64,000 bases of DNA from Bigelowiella natans CCMP2755 (lineage: Eukaryota; Cercozoa; Chlorarachniophyceae): positions 1 through 64,000 of the forward strand of contig ADNK01002103.1 in assembly GCA_000320545.1 (NCBI GenBank), in the 5' to 3' direction. Numbering within the stretch: the stretch's first letter is position 1; the number at the start of each line of letters is the position of its first letter. The translations under genes were made by a program, and so were the position numbers. The notes below the pieces were generated by a model, which saw only the letters and a program-made list of their open reading frames with translations, did no database searches and was not told where the DNA came from. This document shows positions 52,640-63,743 of this stretch, one piece after another.

Positions 52640-53560
52640 ATGATGGCACCTCGAATCCGGTAACGAACTTTGTGAGTGTCTGATTTTTGCAAGATAGTAA
52701 GACCATATCAATCAACTGGCTGCCAAGGAGGTAAGGAACTCTCATTGCGAAATTTGAAAAAAAGGCTATTATTCTCAACGTCGTTGCCATAGATCATCGC
52801 CACGTCAGCACCTCGACTATGTTAGTAGCGTTTCTTGTGAGCTCGTTCAGAAGCAGGGAATGGAGACGCTGAATTAGACGAACATTTTCGAACATATTAT
52901 ATGCAAATAAAAAAAAAATGGACTCGCTAGGGTATATTCATATTCTATGTTCGGTGTTATTCGTCAACCTGAATTGGGATGAGGTACTGGCATATCGTCC
53001 CAATTTGCTCGTCCGTCGCTTCGATCCCACCCACACTATTTTGTGCAAATTGATGGACATCATCAGCAAAGCGAAGGAATACACAGTTTTTGCATTTTGC
53101 CTATATCTCTGCGAACATGTGAATTATCATCACGATGCCCAAGGCTTATCTCACAAACCTACCTTGCTTCGTCCTCCAGAGGCCTGACGTACCCCTCCAC
53201 CAACTGTGCAAGACGCAAGAGGTATGCACGCTCCGAACGGCGTAGCTCCAGTGCTATTTCAGACTTCCTCATGGCCCCCAAGCCAATCATTTGCACAGGA
53301 CTTCTTTCTAGATTACAACCTGCTTGTTGTAGGGGGAGAATCGATCAGTTACGATCGCGAAACCTACATAGTCCTCCAGAAGAGACTTCAATTTTCCGTT
53401 GTCGTACACAAGAAACGTCCATTCTTTGCCGGTTTTCGTCCCAGAACACCAAGATAGCGGGGTCTACCCGATTAGAAATGATTTTACATCGAGCGACATC
53501 AGGGTAAGATTGTCGCTACTGGGGAAAAAGCGATTTTTGCTTCCGAAGTTGGAAGTGTGT
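52640..53560 (-). CDS. RhoGEF (DH domain) protein, partly resolved
   Basis: Exon 53163-53307 contains LELRRSERAYLLRLAQLVEG and YVRPLEDEA. This is the first conserved helix of Dbl-homology domains (SExxYxxxLxxLVExYxxPL), which activate Rho-family GTPases. About 270 nt further on, an exon near 52800-52900 reads MFENVRLIQRLHSLLLNELT, matching the second DH signature (IFGNVxxIxxxHxxLLxxL). Upstream exons at about 53366-53466 (KEWTFLVYDNGKLKSLLEDY) and 53470-53550 (FPSSDNLTLMSLDVKSFLI) may be a preceding domain. The DH remainder (CR3) and both ends of the gene are unresolved. The head-to-head neighbour is an RGS protein, another G-protein regulator. Confidence 0.6.
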
Positions 53561-54147
53561 TCAGTTGGAACAGTCGAGTTGTAGTCCTCGTGTCCCCGAA
53601 CACCCTGTTACAACAGAAATCGTCTGCGATCTTCGTAGTTTTTAGCTTATTTTATTGTCGCATTCCCAAAACCAAAAGTGCACCTTTTCCTGCAGTCTTC
53701 CCAGCCGAAATTTCGCCCCCCCCCCTTTTTCACTTTGGTTGGCCTGTGCCCTCGAAAATAGCGGACAATCTCTTGAAAATTCGGATTTTGATCGAATACT
53801 GTAGGATACATATAGTACCAAGCTAAAATGTCTTATAATAAAAAAATTAGCAATTATTATTGAGGGTACATCAACACAATATTTTCAACACCTGAATCCC
53901 AGTCCAATCTAAAGCCGTGTTTACAGGCATAGTCCCCACGCATACAGGGCTAGTTACTTGTATCGAAGGTGTGCGGTTTTCTTCTCGCGAGACCTAAGTC
54001 GGTACACGAGTAATAGTGTGGATTGCGTAGGTATGCCTTGCCAACACGCATAATGCTACCAGTCCAGCATTTTAAGCACCTCATTGCCAACCCATGAGTT
54101 CCCTTGCCTCCGTTAAATATGACTAAAATAGTTATCAGAGGAAAACA

Positions 54148-54151
<4 letters not shown>

Positions 54152-54192
<41 letters not shown>
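54152..54192 (+). repeat. (AC)n microsatellite upstream of the RGS gene
   Basis: About 20 AC units in the DNA between the RhoGEF and RGS starts. A possible acceptor (CCCACAG|T) at 54224 lies just downstream, so this tract may sit in a 5' intron of the RGS gene. Confidence 0.9.
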
Positions 54193-54197
<5 letters not shown>

Positions 54198-54228
54198 TAC
54201 TCTAAGTCGCACGTTCTCCCACAGTCCG

Positions 54229-55261
54229 ATGCTAGTTTCTGATCCGGACTCCTTGAATTCGAAGCGCGTGGGCGGGAGCATCTTGAGACAAAAGCGACAG
54301 ATCACTCAGCGCATCGCCCGGCGCCCACTCGAGACAAAGGTGAATAGTAAGTCTTTTCGATCAGTGCTGCCCCCGCGAACAGAAGGTCTCGTGGAGACAG
54401 CTCGGACAGCAATAAGTAGGGCGAATCAAGCGAGTGTAAACAATAACAGCGTTGAAGCAGTAGAAGTATTAGACAGAGGGGGCACAGGAAGAGGACGGAG
54501 CGTCTCGCCTTGCCGCAAGGCCTGGGTTGCGAAATCAGTAGGGGAATTGTATATTAGCGATGAGGATAGTGATGAGGATTTCAATCCAATACTATATCGA
54601 AGACGACGGAAGAATGCCTCCTCGCTTTCCACGTCGACCTCGTTTTCGCGATTGATGTCCCCTGAGCTGCGAAGGAGAGGCTCTTTCCGGAGTGATTGGA
54701 AGACATCCGCATCAACTACCAAAAAGTAGTAACAGAGCTTGATTGAGAACACGAGAATACCGATCGAGTATAATAATAAATACATTGATAAGAGCGACGA
54801 AGTATTTGGAGCATGCACAGCTCACTCTATGTGAGATGCTTACTGTCTTTGTGAACGAATTAATTGTAGGAAAGAGAAGCCCAAGCTAAGACTGGAGCAA
54901 GTGTTGGCGAATCAGGAGACTGCCGGGTGGGTGAAATATGCATGATAACTACTACTGAGAGGCAGAGAAAAGTAGATGAAAGGAAGGCAAGAGGCTAAAT
55001 ATATGGAAAATACATAACACATGTAAGATAGAACGTCTGTATATTTTGTCAACGTGTATGCTTCCACACATATCATGACGCCATCTGCCACCTAATATGT
55101 CATTGTCATTACCAGCTTATTTAGAATGCATCTAGAAGGCGAATGGTCTGCAGGTGAGGATGGAAGAAACAAAAGAAGAGAAAGGAAAACGGGGGCGACA
55201 TAAAACTATTTCTCTCTTTCTCTCTTTCTCTCTCACTATGTTATGTGCATGCATATAAATA

Positions 55262-55298
<37 letters not shown>

Positions 55299-55710
55299 GA
55301 ACAGAAAACTTGGATTTCTATATGGCTGTCGATAGGTTGGTTGGCCTCTTTCGCATCACTCCCAACACCTTGAGCCCGCCGATATCATCTCATATCTTGA
55401 CAAATCGTTGTCGGCATCGCTTTCCATTATAATTTCTCTCTTTCCTCCTCTTCTGCTACCCTATTCCTATAGTTTTGAGGAGAAATATAAGGATAGCATT
55501 GTCAGTGTGCACTCGAAGACTCGACGGATGCGGCTCTTAAGGCATATGCAAAGGGAGGCCATGCGGATATATTCAACGTCATCAAGCACCAATCCTTATC
55601 CCTCATGAGCAACCCCCTCCCCTCCCTCGTCCTTCCATTACCTTGCTCTTTTATTTTGGAGCCCAATGCGAATCAGTATCTATGTGTGTGTGTGTGTGTG
55701 TGTAGGGAAG

Positions 55711-55748
<38 letters not shown>

Positions 55749-56797
55749 GTTATACTTCCCAAAAACAACAGCTTTTTCTAGAACGACATCAAGAAGCACC
55801 AACGATTTTCCTCCAGCGGCATTCAGTGGGTTCGTGGAACAAGAAGAACCGCTAGTTCGTAGTTCCACGGCCAGTCGCATACAGAGTGTTTTGGTTCCCT
55901 CTCGAGGGAGCTCACTGTTGACGTATTACGAATATTATCAGGTTCATCCCACCAGGAGCGCAGCGTGTAGTCAACATCAGCCACAAGCAACGCAAAACGA
56001 TCGAGCTCTACTTCGCAAGCCTCCATATGGCAAGCGCGGAAGTGGCGCCTGCTGAGCTTCTCTCGCCCGAGTCAAAGCTGCAGAACTCCATGCGCGTCCT
56101 TGATAAGTGCAAGAAGGCCCACATGATGCACAAAGATCTCAGTCCTGAAGCCTCCACCGCAACTATCGCCACCACATGTAGCAGTAATTCCAGTCCCCCT
56201 CAAAACCCGCTGCTGCAGCAGCAGCAGCAACAACAACAGCAAGCTAGAATAGCAACCACTATCTCGGATACCAAAGGGAAGCACGCCGCATTAGCAGCAT
56301 CTAAAGGCCCCAGTCAAGCTCCTTCTAATCCTCTGAGTGATGCAACTTCTAGCAGCAATGATAACAAGAAGGGACCAGGGAGGGAGATGACGTTGGAGAA
56401 AGCAAACAGCAAAAAGGGAGGTAGTGAGACAAGGAATTCTGCTTGTCAATCAGCCAGGAAAGGGAGTGGAAGCAGTAGCGACAAAAAGAAGAATAAGGAG
56501 AAAGATAAAACCACCGATGATTCAGCTACGCTCAACTCGCAGATCGAGGAGTGTCTCTTCTGTTTTCAGACGGCTAAACGTGAGGTATTCAAGCTCATGG
56601 CGAGCGATTCTTTCCAACGCTTTGTACGCGCACATCCAGAGGCTTGGGTGGCGGCACACGAGCCAGTTGAGAATTTCATCGCGGTCGATAAAGCAATCAG
56701 CGAGATCATCGTTGTTCCCCAAACTGCTGCGAAGTGGTCTTTCTGGTCTCGCCTCAAAGGATCTACTAAGATAGATGACGACAAAAATGTCAAATGA
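54229..56797 (+). CDS. RGS-domain protein with a long insertion before the last RGS helix, 527 aa
   Basis: Six phase-checked exons: 54229-54725, 54870-54926, 55116-55153, 55305-55335, 55473-55577 and 55942-56797. RGS proteins accelerate GTP hydrolysis by heterotrimeric G-alpha subunits. The first exon is basic and Ser/Arg-rich. The RGS fold begins at LRLEQVLANQETAGLF, then EGEWSAENLDFYMAVDSFEE (the ENLxFYxAV signature), MQREAMRIYSTFIPPGAQRV, VNISHKQRKTIELYF and APAELLSPESKLQ. A low-complexity insert with (Q)9, Ser and Lys runs follows, about 130 residues long. After it comes FQTAKREVFKLMASDSFQRF, the usual final helix (AQ..IY.LM..DSYPRF). Only splicing 55577 to 55942 joins RIYST to FIPPG, which confirms the model. 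An exon 5' of 54229 is possible. Confidence 0.87.
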
Positions 56798-57607
56798 GTT
56801 ATCATTTGGAGACGCTAGGCATATGAGACTGTCAGTTCCAATGAAGATCTAGACCGTGCCTTGTTGTTAGAAGGGTTCAGAGCAAAGTACGATGTCCGAT
56901 GTGCTAGCTTGGATCAACCACGAGCACACACATCATCTAGATCATACTTTTGCCATGTATGTACGCAAGTACCATGCAAGGGAAGCATGTAATGGTACAG
57001 TTTGCCATGTTATGCCATGACGCTGATCATGCATGTGGAGCCAGGCTAGGAGGGCCATGTATCGCATTCATAGTGCACTGACCTTTGCAACTACAAGCTG
57101 TGATGAGATGCTCACAGATGGCTGCCATTTTAAGTCATCTGCTCGATTGTGGCGACATGCAACAGCAGCACAGCTAGCAGACAGCTTAAATAGTACGCAT
57201 ACGTCGCAATAATTTGCGTCAACTTAATGCGCTATTTCATGCGATGCTGTCTACAATGAGCGCTGCGAATGCTAATTCCGGCATGTATACGTATTTAAAT
57301 ATATATAATATATTCAGTTTTATACATAGTATAGTTTTCGATATATGTGGCTGGATACATGTAGCGATTGATGACCATTGAACAAATTTAATTGATTAAT
57401 TACATCCGTCTTACATGTAGCGATTGATTGATACGACATTTAGAGATAGTATATTCTCCATGCGAAGATTACTAAATCATGGAAATTGCATGCAGACGAA
57501 GAAGGACATGAATAATGAAGGACATAAATAATAAACAAATCTGGATAAGATCTTCTGAGAGTCATCGCCGGACCGTGTTGTTAACTTCTCCCTTTGTGAA
57601 CCTGTTG
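56798..57607. repeat. Convergent spacer 7 with core repeat copy E
   Basis: Tail-to-tail spacer with CATG/GCATGT-rich sequence and no supported exon. The core at 57370-57415 is flanked by a 16-bp direct repeat. Confidence 0.65.
57357..57428 (+). repeat. Dispersed core repeat, copy E, inside a 16-bp direct repeat
   Basis: ACATGTAGCGATTGAT occurs at 57357-57372 and again at 57413-57428. The core (GACCATTGAACAAATTTAAT ... ACATCCGTCTT) fills the 40 bp between. It lies about 190 nt from the SS18 stop, with the CATCCGTCTTAC end facing that gene. Confidence 0.85.
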
Positions 57608-58096
57608 TCATCTTCTCTCTTCTCTCTTCTTCCTCGGATCTACGTCTGAATCAAACACAAAAAATAAGTCAGTGTTAGTAAGATGAGTCCCGAGTTGTTT
57701 TGATTGCATGGAACTGTGTCAAAGTAGAGAACAGTCCCTCACCTGCTATTGTGGCCAAGTAAATCAGATTCTGCTGCAACTTCATTTGATAGCTGTAAAG
57801 ATATGAGCAAGAAGTTAGAAAGTAAAAGCAAAAGCCGAAAGTAGAAAGGCTTACGAGCTAGCTTCGTTCGTCTTTCCCTGGCTTTGGTGTTCATATATTG
57901 CTCGGAGTAGAATGTCATTTTCGTGCAAGTACTGAAATTAAGAAAGGAAGAAAAAGAAATTGGAGCAAGTGGTGATGAGAATTGAATATCCTGCTTAAAG
58001 AATCTATCTCACCTTCTCAACTAGATCTGATGTCAGTTGCTGCTGGAGTCTCTGAGAGGGCTGTTGTACCCTCTTTGATGGCTTTTGAGTAGACAT
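57608..58096 (-). CDS. SS18: SS18/SSXT-domain transcription coactivator (GIF-like), 82 aa
   Basis: Homologue of animal SS18 and plant GIF/AN3, coactivators that bind SWI/SNF remodellers and growth transcription factors through the SNH (SSXT) domain. Four phase-checked exons: 58013-58096 (ATG at 58096), 57855-57931, 57743-57792 and 57608-57645 (TGA). Introns are 81, 62 and 97 nt. Residues about 18-70 give the SSXT pattern: LTSDLVEKYLHENDILLRAI, YEHQSQGKTNEASSYQMKLQ, QNLIYLATIADVDP, with the diagnostic YQxxLxxNLxYLATIAD. The protein ends in a basic KKREERR tail straight after the domain. The Gln/Gly/Tyr-rich activation region of animal SS18 is absent, so this is a minimal form. Confidence 0.9.
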
Positions 58097-58725
58097 TTCT
58101 GGGAAGACGGCGTATGTGCCGAAGGATAATTCTATATAAAACGATCTGCCACCCACGAAAACAAGGCTCTAAAATACTATTCATCCAACGGAGAAGAGAG
58201 TAGCAAAGAAAAAGCAAGAACCTAAGATCCACGTATGAACCGAAGAGGTGGGGCAAGTGTTGGTGGTGGTAACAATCGCCTCTCCAAACGTCTTTTTTGT
58301 GAAACACTTCACTAGATAAGAAATCGTGCTGAATATATCGATTAATTTCTTCAAGTACTTCCCACAATAATAAACATCGTAAAGGTCCCGCTCTTTCAAA
58401 AGGTTGACTCTTTTTAGATGTTTTCGGGGATGAGATTTGACATGGGAGCAACTCGAATTCCAGTTTTCTCACAGGCGTCAATGTTCTTACCTTTGTCGCA
58501 CAACAAACATTATTGGGGGTTTTCGCCCAATGGCGTCGGAAATTATATTTCTTCAAAAATGGATGCAGATTATGGATCTGCGACATGGATTCCGGTGCCG
58601 GAACAAAACCCAAATCGGGGGTGGAGACGTGTGTAGGTACCCCACCGCTACCTCCAACAAAGCCCCCCTGAAAAAATTGTAATCCTCCCCCTGTAATCGC
58701 TAGGCCTCGCTGCACCGTAACTTCA

Positions 58726-59745
58726 ATGTCGGCGATGGAATTATACGAGAAAAATGTGAGTGCTATATTTTCTTGCCAATTCTATGTTCCCCTCCCCCTC
58801 CCCCATGGGTCATTCGGAGAAGCGACGTGTCATCGTGCAAAAGTTGCTTTTAGCGAAATCATCGACGTCTTCAAACGTATGTTGGATACTATAAGAGAGA
58901 CAATTTATATTGGTCAGGTTTCAGAGCAGATAATGCATCTTTTTGCGCCGTTGAAGAAGTACGTCACTCATCAACCGCTCCTGTCATATTTAAACCTAAC
59001 GATTTCTAACTCATCATTAGAAATACCAAGGACGATATTATAGATGATCTCAAGAAGATGCGGGACCGCGATGAGTCTATCGGATGTCTTCCAACAGTTT
59101 ACATTACAGCTGGAATAGCTCCGGGTTTCGATACACGTGAATACGACGAGACAGCACCAACTCCTCTTGCTTCAATGATCTAATTTCGCTTTGCACGTTG
59201 GGTCTTATAGTGACCGAAGAAGAAATTTTGAACTCGCGCAAATTTGAACAGCATCTCATATCGTTGACATCATCATCTTGAAACACTAATTTACTACACT
59301 ATTAAACCACTAGAGCTGTCGGCGGAGCTGAAGAGATTACGTGCAGAAAATTCTGCCCTGCGCGATCAGGTAATAAAGAAGAGTGCAACGAACTTCCTCA
59401 AACTAAACTCACCTCATGGTGCCTTCATTCTCTTTTGTACACACTCACCTGGAGAGTGACGATATGTTTATTTTGTGCATCCCTCACAATGTGTCTGCCT
59501 CTTTTCACTTCACCAGCTCAAGGGCCACGGATTCCTTCCCGTTGTGAGCGAAGACCGACACAAAGTCCTAACATTTGAAGGGAAAGAAGGGCGCACATCT
59601 AAGGGATCGAAGCTCAAGAAAATTTCATCGTAAGCAAAAACTAACGAGATGAAGACCTTGACTTCCTCTTTTCTTTCCTTCACTCCCTCCATCCTCTTCT
59701 ACACCCTCTTCTTTCTCATCTTCCTCCATGCTCTGCTGAATTGAA

Positions 59746-59802
<57 letters not shown>

Positions 59803-60223
59803 ATTTTAATGCATGACCACATAGGTTCCATAAGCTTCCAGAAATCAAGGTTGCCTCTCACCTTGAAATACAGCATATTCGAGAGGGTTTTGAGATGGGA
59901 TGGAGCAGGCAGGCGATCGTCATGAGATCAGATTGCTCCGTCTCTTTTGCTGTCATTTCCTGTTTCTTATCTTATTATACAACTCAGACACCGATGCTAG
60001 CTGCGCAGACGACTCAAAAGATACCTCCCCTCGATTGGAAGACGATGGACAGTGATTTCCCATCGGACAGCAGTGGCCAAACCGTTGAGATTGAGATCGT
60101 CAAGCATCTGCAGCAAGGTTCTCTGTAGGACACCCATTATTTGTTAGACGTGAAAAGCACTTTAATCCAATCATTTTGACTCTTAAATCTTCTGCTCTAT
60201 TACTGTTTTAGTACTATCATCAC

Positions 60224-60258
<35 letters not shown>

Positions 60259-61318
60259 CAATTAGGGACCGGACTCTTGAAGAAAATGCGTTGGAGCGCT
60301 CCCAAAATACGAGTTTTCAGGCTATCGAAAAATATGCAGTATCTTCAAAGAGAAAGCCTCAACTTTCTCTCCTTTGCGCCCACTAGAATACATCTCAACC
60401 ACATCACAGCCATGGAGGTAGACACCAGAGAAACAAATGATTTTCAACTCTACCTCTTTCACCTTGCCTTCTCCTTCAAGCCCAGCTTACCCGATATTAA
60501 CCTCTGATGATGATTAAATCGACGAAGAAAATTATATTTGATTGGAATCAATTGAATGTATTTTTCTTTACACAGCATCGAACATCAAGCACCACCGATC
60601 CAGAGCTCGCGGAGGCAGGCTTCTGCATATTCTATGATCTCACGTAATAATCCCAAAAACACATTTCAATTCGTCAGAAATCAGAGTAAGGTTGCATGGA
60701 AATCATATATGACTGTGGTGTTTGGATATGTGGTTATCTGCGATAATATTCTGTATATCGCAGTGGTAGGAGGCAAAGAGGTAGCTGGTTCGATCTTGTC
60801 GCACCTACCGCAGCAGATTATATACTTTGGACAAAAGGTTATTGCTTCGTGATAGTTTTAGTAGTTGTTTTTGTTGCATTGGTTGTGCTGTTAGGCATTA
60901 CTATAGCAACAGAACATACGGTTATGAAGATAGCGGGTTGGAGTAGTATCCATCACAATCCTCACTTTTAATTTCTTTCCATCATGATGTCTAACACTGC
61001 TTACGATTTCCCTTTTCCCCGACCCTCTCAAAATGCTAGGTTTGCAGCTTGTTCTTGAACATCGTGCAAAATCGACTTCGACAGGGGCCAAACTCAAAGC
61101 TGGTGGGAATGCAGAGCACTTGTGTATCCATATATACATATTTCATATACGCAAACCCGCACATTTACTTACAAAGTTATAAAAAATATATATATTTATA
61201 CTTCTTCATTTATGTATTTATATCTTCAGAGCTTCTGGAGCTTACTCTGAAGATTCCTGTCACATCGATTAATCATTGGTCTGTAATAATTAGTAGTAGG
61301 CATTTTTGTTCTCTCTCT

Positions 61319-61366
<48 letters not shown>

Positions 61367-61498
61367 AATTCATTTCCTATTTTGTGTCAACAGGTACGTC
61401 CACCACTTTCCAAATGGATGTATGACCGATGGAGAAGAGTCATTATAGCACAACGTTATGCACAACGTTATGCACAACGTTATAGCACAACGTTATAG
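58726..61498 (+). CDS. Unidentified protein with coiled coil
   Basis: Starts at ATG 58726 with a 10-codon exon (58726-58755, GTGAGT donor), head-to-head with SS18. Well-supported exons are 59021-59096 (DDIIDDLKKMRDRDESIGC), 59316-59369 (LSAELKRLRAENSALRDQ, a short coiled coil), 59517-59629 (LKGHGFLPVVSEDRHKVLTF, EGKEGRTSKGSK) and a phase-matched exon from 59825 (FHKLPEIKVASHLEIQHIRE). Further exons are likely at about 60035-60118, 60266-60390, 60577-60644 and 61037-61098. The last is 61394-61498. The exon near 58850-58917 (IIDVFKRMLDTIRETIYI) is probable. The final exon runs into a tandem repeat that supplies its last codons. Introns hold (TA)n, (CAT)n and (CT)n runs. No family recognised. 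Confidence 0.55.
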
Positions 61499-61518
61499 CA
61501 CAACGTTATAGCACAACG
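61443..61518 (+). repeat. Tandem repeat (TTATAGCACAACG)n overlapping a gene end
   Basis: Six head-to-tail units of 13, 12, 12, 13, 13 and 13 bp. The two 12-bp units (TTATGCACAACG) keep frame and encode repeated AQRY. The first 13-bp units shift the frame and bring in the TAG. Confidence 0.95.
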
Positions 61519-63054
61519 TTAGGCTGTTAGATTACTTTACACTATTACAATACTAAATTACACGACTACTATATTTATATCTCGACAATGATTCACTATA
61601 CCATTATTGATTCCGATTCCTATTAGAATTAATTAGTATGCACGCACAAGTTTGTGCGTGCATGACTATAGTACATTCTACAAATTAGCATGTATTAATA
61701 TTACTCAATTATTCAAGCATCCATCACTTGCATTTTGAGCTGTGTGCGTTAAATTGCACTACTAGATGTTACATAGCAGAGCGAGACTAACTTGCTGGTG
61801 CTTACTCTAAAATCAAACCTAATCTCATGACCATAGTAAGCACATCGCAATGTGGATCGCAATTGTTTGTAAGACGGATGTAATCAATCAAATTAAATTT
61901 GTTCAATGGTCATCCTCATGTAGCAGCGCTACTGTTGAATTTGTTGGTCTCCGCTATGATTTGTTTCATGCAATCAAACGTATGTTGTTTCGGTCTTGAA
62001 TGGCGCGCATTTCGCGCAGTTGTTTGTGATGCGTGCATCTCACATTTGCAGCTGCTGCGGTGCAAAAATTCTGCGCTGTTGCCGCATTCTAGCATTGGCA
62101 GATGTCACATGCTTTTGATTGTGAGATTCACATGCAACTTCTGTTCTTTGGGAGCTGAGCTTGTTAATTGTGATGACACCAAACGACAATTGTCTGTCAC
62201 AACGCCTGCAGCTTTGTGCATGCATGCTGAACTCGCATGAGCGACGAAGTCCTGCTAGTGTCAATTGAAAGGCACACTTCGTCAGGTTGCAATGAACTAG
62301 TGAATGAAAAGACATCGTGATTGAACAAAATCGTAACAATCTGTTCATGCTGTTCACTACAAAACTAAGGGTTTGCATCATTGCACAACAAATTGCTAGC
62401 TAGCTAGCCTCTCCTCTTCAACACACAGAGAATAAGGTTCCTTGTGTCGCCACGAAGCATTGCTTCAAGTTTAGTCCCGACAGGGCACAGCGCATGATGC
62501 CGAGCAAGTTGCGCATGAAAAACATATGTGCGCATTACAACATTGAGAACAAGAGCACATAGTTGTAATCTCATAGTGATGACATGCAATGTACGTATGT
62601 TGTCTAGTTGCACATTGCACACTTCCGCCAGTCGCATCTTGAACAGAAATTCCAACTTTTGATCCACCAGCTCTAGAGCTATTGCAGTCTAGATCCATCA
62701 TCATCAACCTCTGGTTTCTGGATCAATTTGTTTAATCGCCTCTTCTTTTTCGAAGCGATTGAACTTGAATATTTGGCGCAATTTTCATCGTTGGCAGTCA
62801 AAGGCTGCAAATCATAACAACTCAATTTTTACTCATTGGTCATTAATCAATGTCATCAACAACCGTGCTATGAGGCGTAGTTTTACGCTCACCCAGCACA
62901 CCAGCCTCTCTTGCCCTGTGTAGAAGACTGTAATAAACACAGTTTTCTTTGTTTGCCTGTAAGAAATCATATCAATTTGAAATACGTCAACCCATGAGCC
63001 TTTGAAATATGTTGAAGTGAGGTTTTTCGAATTTTATCATTAGGTTACATTCAG
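61519..63054. repeat. Convergent spacer 8 with core repeat copy F
   Basis: Tail-to-tail spacer rich in CATGCA, GCATGC and TGCGC words with no supported exon. The reverse-oriented core is at 61870-61913, with its CATCCGTCTTAC end facing left, towards the gene end at 61498. Confidence 0.65.
61870..61932 (-). repeat. Dispersed core repeat, copy F with extension
   Basis: On the plus strand: GTAAGACGGATGTAATCAAT, then TTTGTTCAATGGTCATCCTC, then ATGTAGCAGCGCTAC, the complement of part of the shared extension. Nearly identical to copies B and E in the core. Confidence 0.85.
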
Positions 63055-63743
63055 TTATTCAGCATCAAAAACCTTCTTATGTTCAACAGCAGAATCTTGC
63101 CTTTCATTTATTTCACTTTCGCTAAGGTTCGGGATGAGTTTCAGGGCGAGTTTCTGTCCTAGGATGTTGAGTCTTGGACGCGAGTTTGTGCTAGCTCTCT
63201 CTTCTTCAACGGAATAAGGTTCGTCAGTTCCATCCTTGTCGGCTCTAAAATGAACCGAATCTTCGCAGCTCGAGCCATCATTACTTTGAGAATAACAGGC
63301 TGAATCCTCTTCACAGTTATCGGAAGGAACAGATACATCATCAACATCACTTTCTTTCTTGCAACTATTTGTCGTTTCTGACTTTCTCATTGAGGATGAC
63401 TTTTGGGAAATCCTGGCCTTAAGCCAGGCAAGATCATTTGCTTTTGGCCCCTTGGGATATGTTCCATAATATTGTTTATGAATGTCTTTCAATTTCTGGA
63501 GTTCGCTCTTCGAATGAGAGCACAAAGATCAATCAAACGATGAAGTATTCATTGAGGTCGAATAATGATACTGAATCCGTCACCTTCTCTCGTTCCGGTT
63601 CTTTCTTTTTTTCGTGTTGTAAGTTTGCACTGACTTCCACAGATTTAGTTTTCTGAATCGAAGAAGTTTCCTTCACTTGAGAAATTCTAGACTTCAGCCA
63701 TTCAATATCTTTTGCCTTTGGACCCTTTGGGTAGGTTCCAAAG
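63055..63743 (-). CDS. Protein with two GTYPKGPKA..WLK.RIS motifs (partial at the right edge)
   Basis: Two phase-checked exons, 63584-63743 and 63055-63507 (TAA), joined across a 76-nt intron. The 5' exons lie to the right or beyond the window. Each exon starts with the same motif: FGTYPKGPKAKDIEWLKSRI in the first, YGTYPKGPKANDLAWLKARI in the second. The first exon then has Lys/Glu-rich sequence and the second a Ser/Asp-rich acidic region. Similar FG..P.G..A.D..WL...I motifs occur, as I recall, in plant and algal chromatin-associated proteins as short DNA-contacting helices. That comparison is unverified. Function unknown. Confidence 0.65.

Noticed and set aside
58097-58715. Rest of a 232-codon minus-strand frame upstream of SS18
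   Set aside because: SS18 starts at the ATG at 58096 with matching family sequence. The longer frame has no protein-like composition and runs through the divergent promoter gap.
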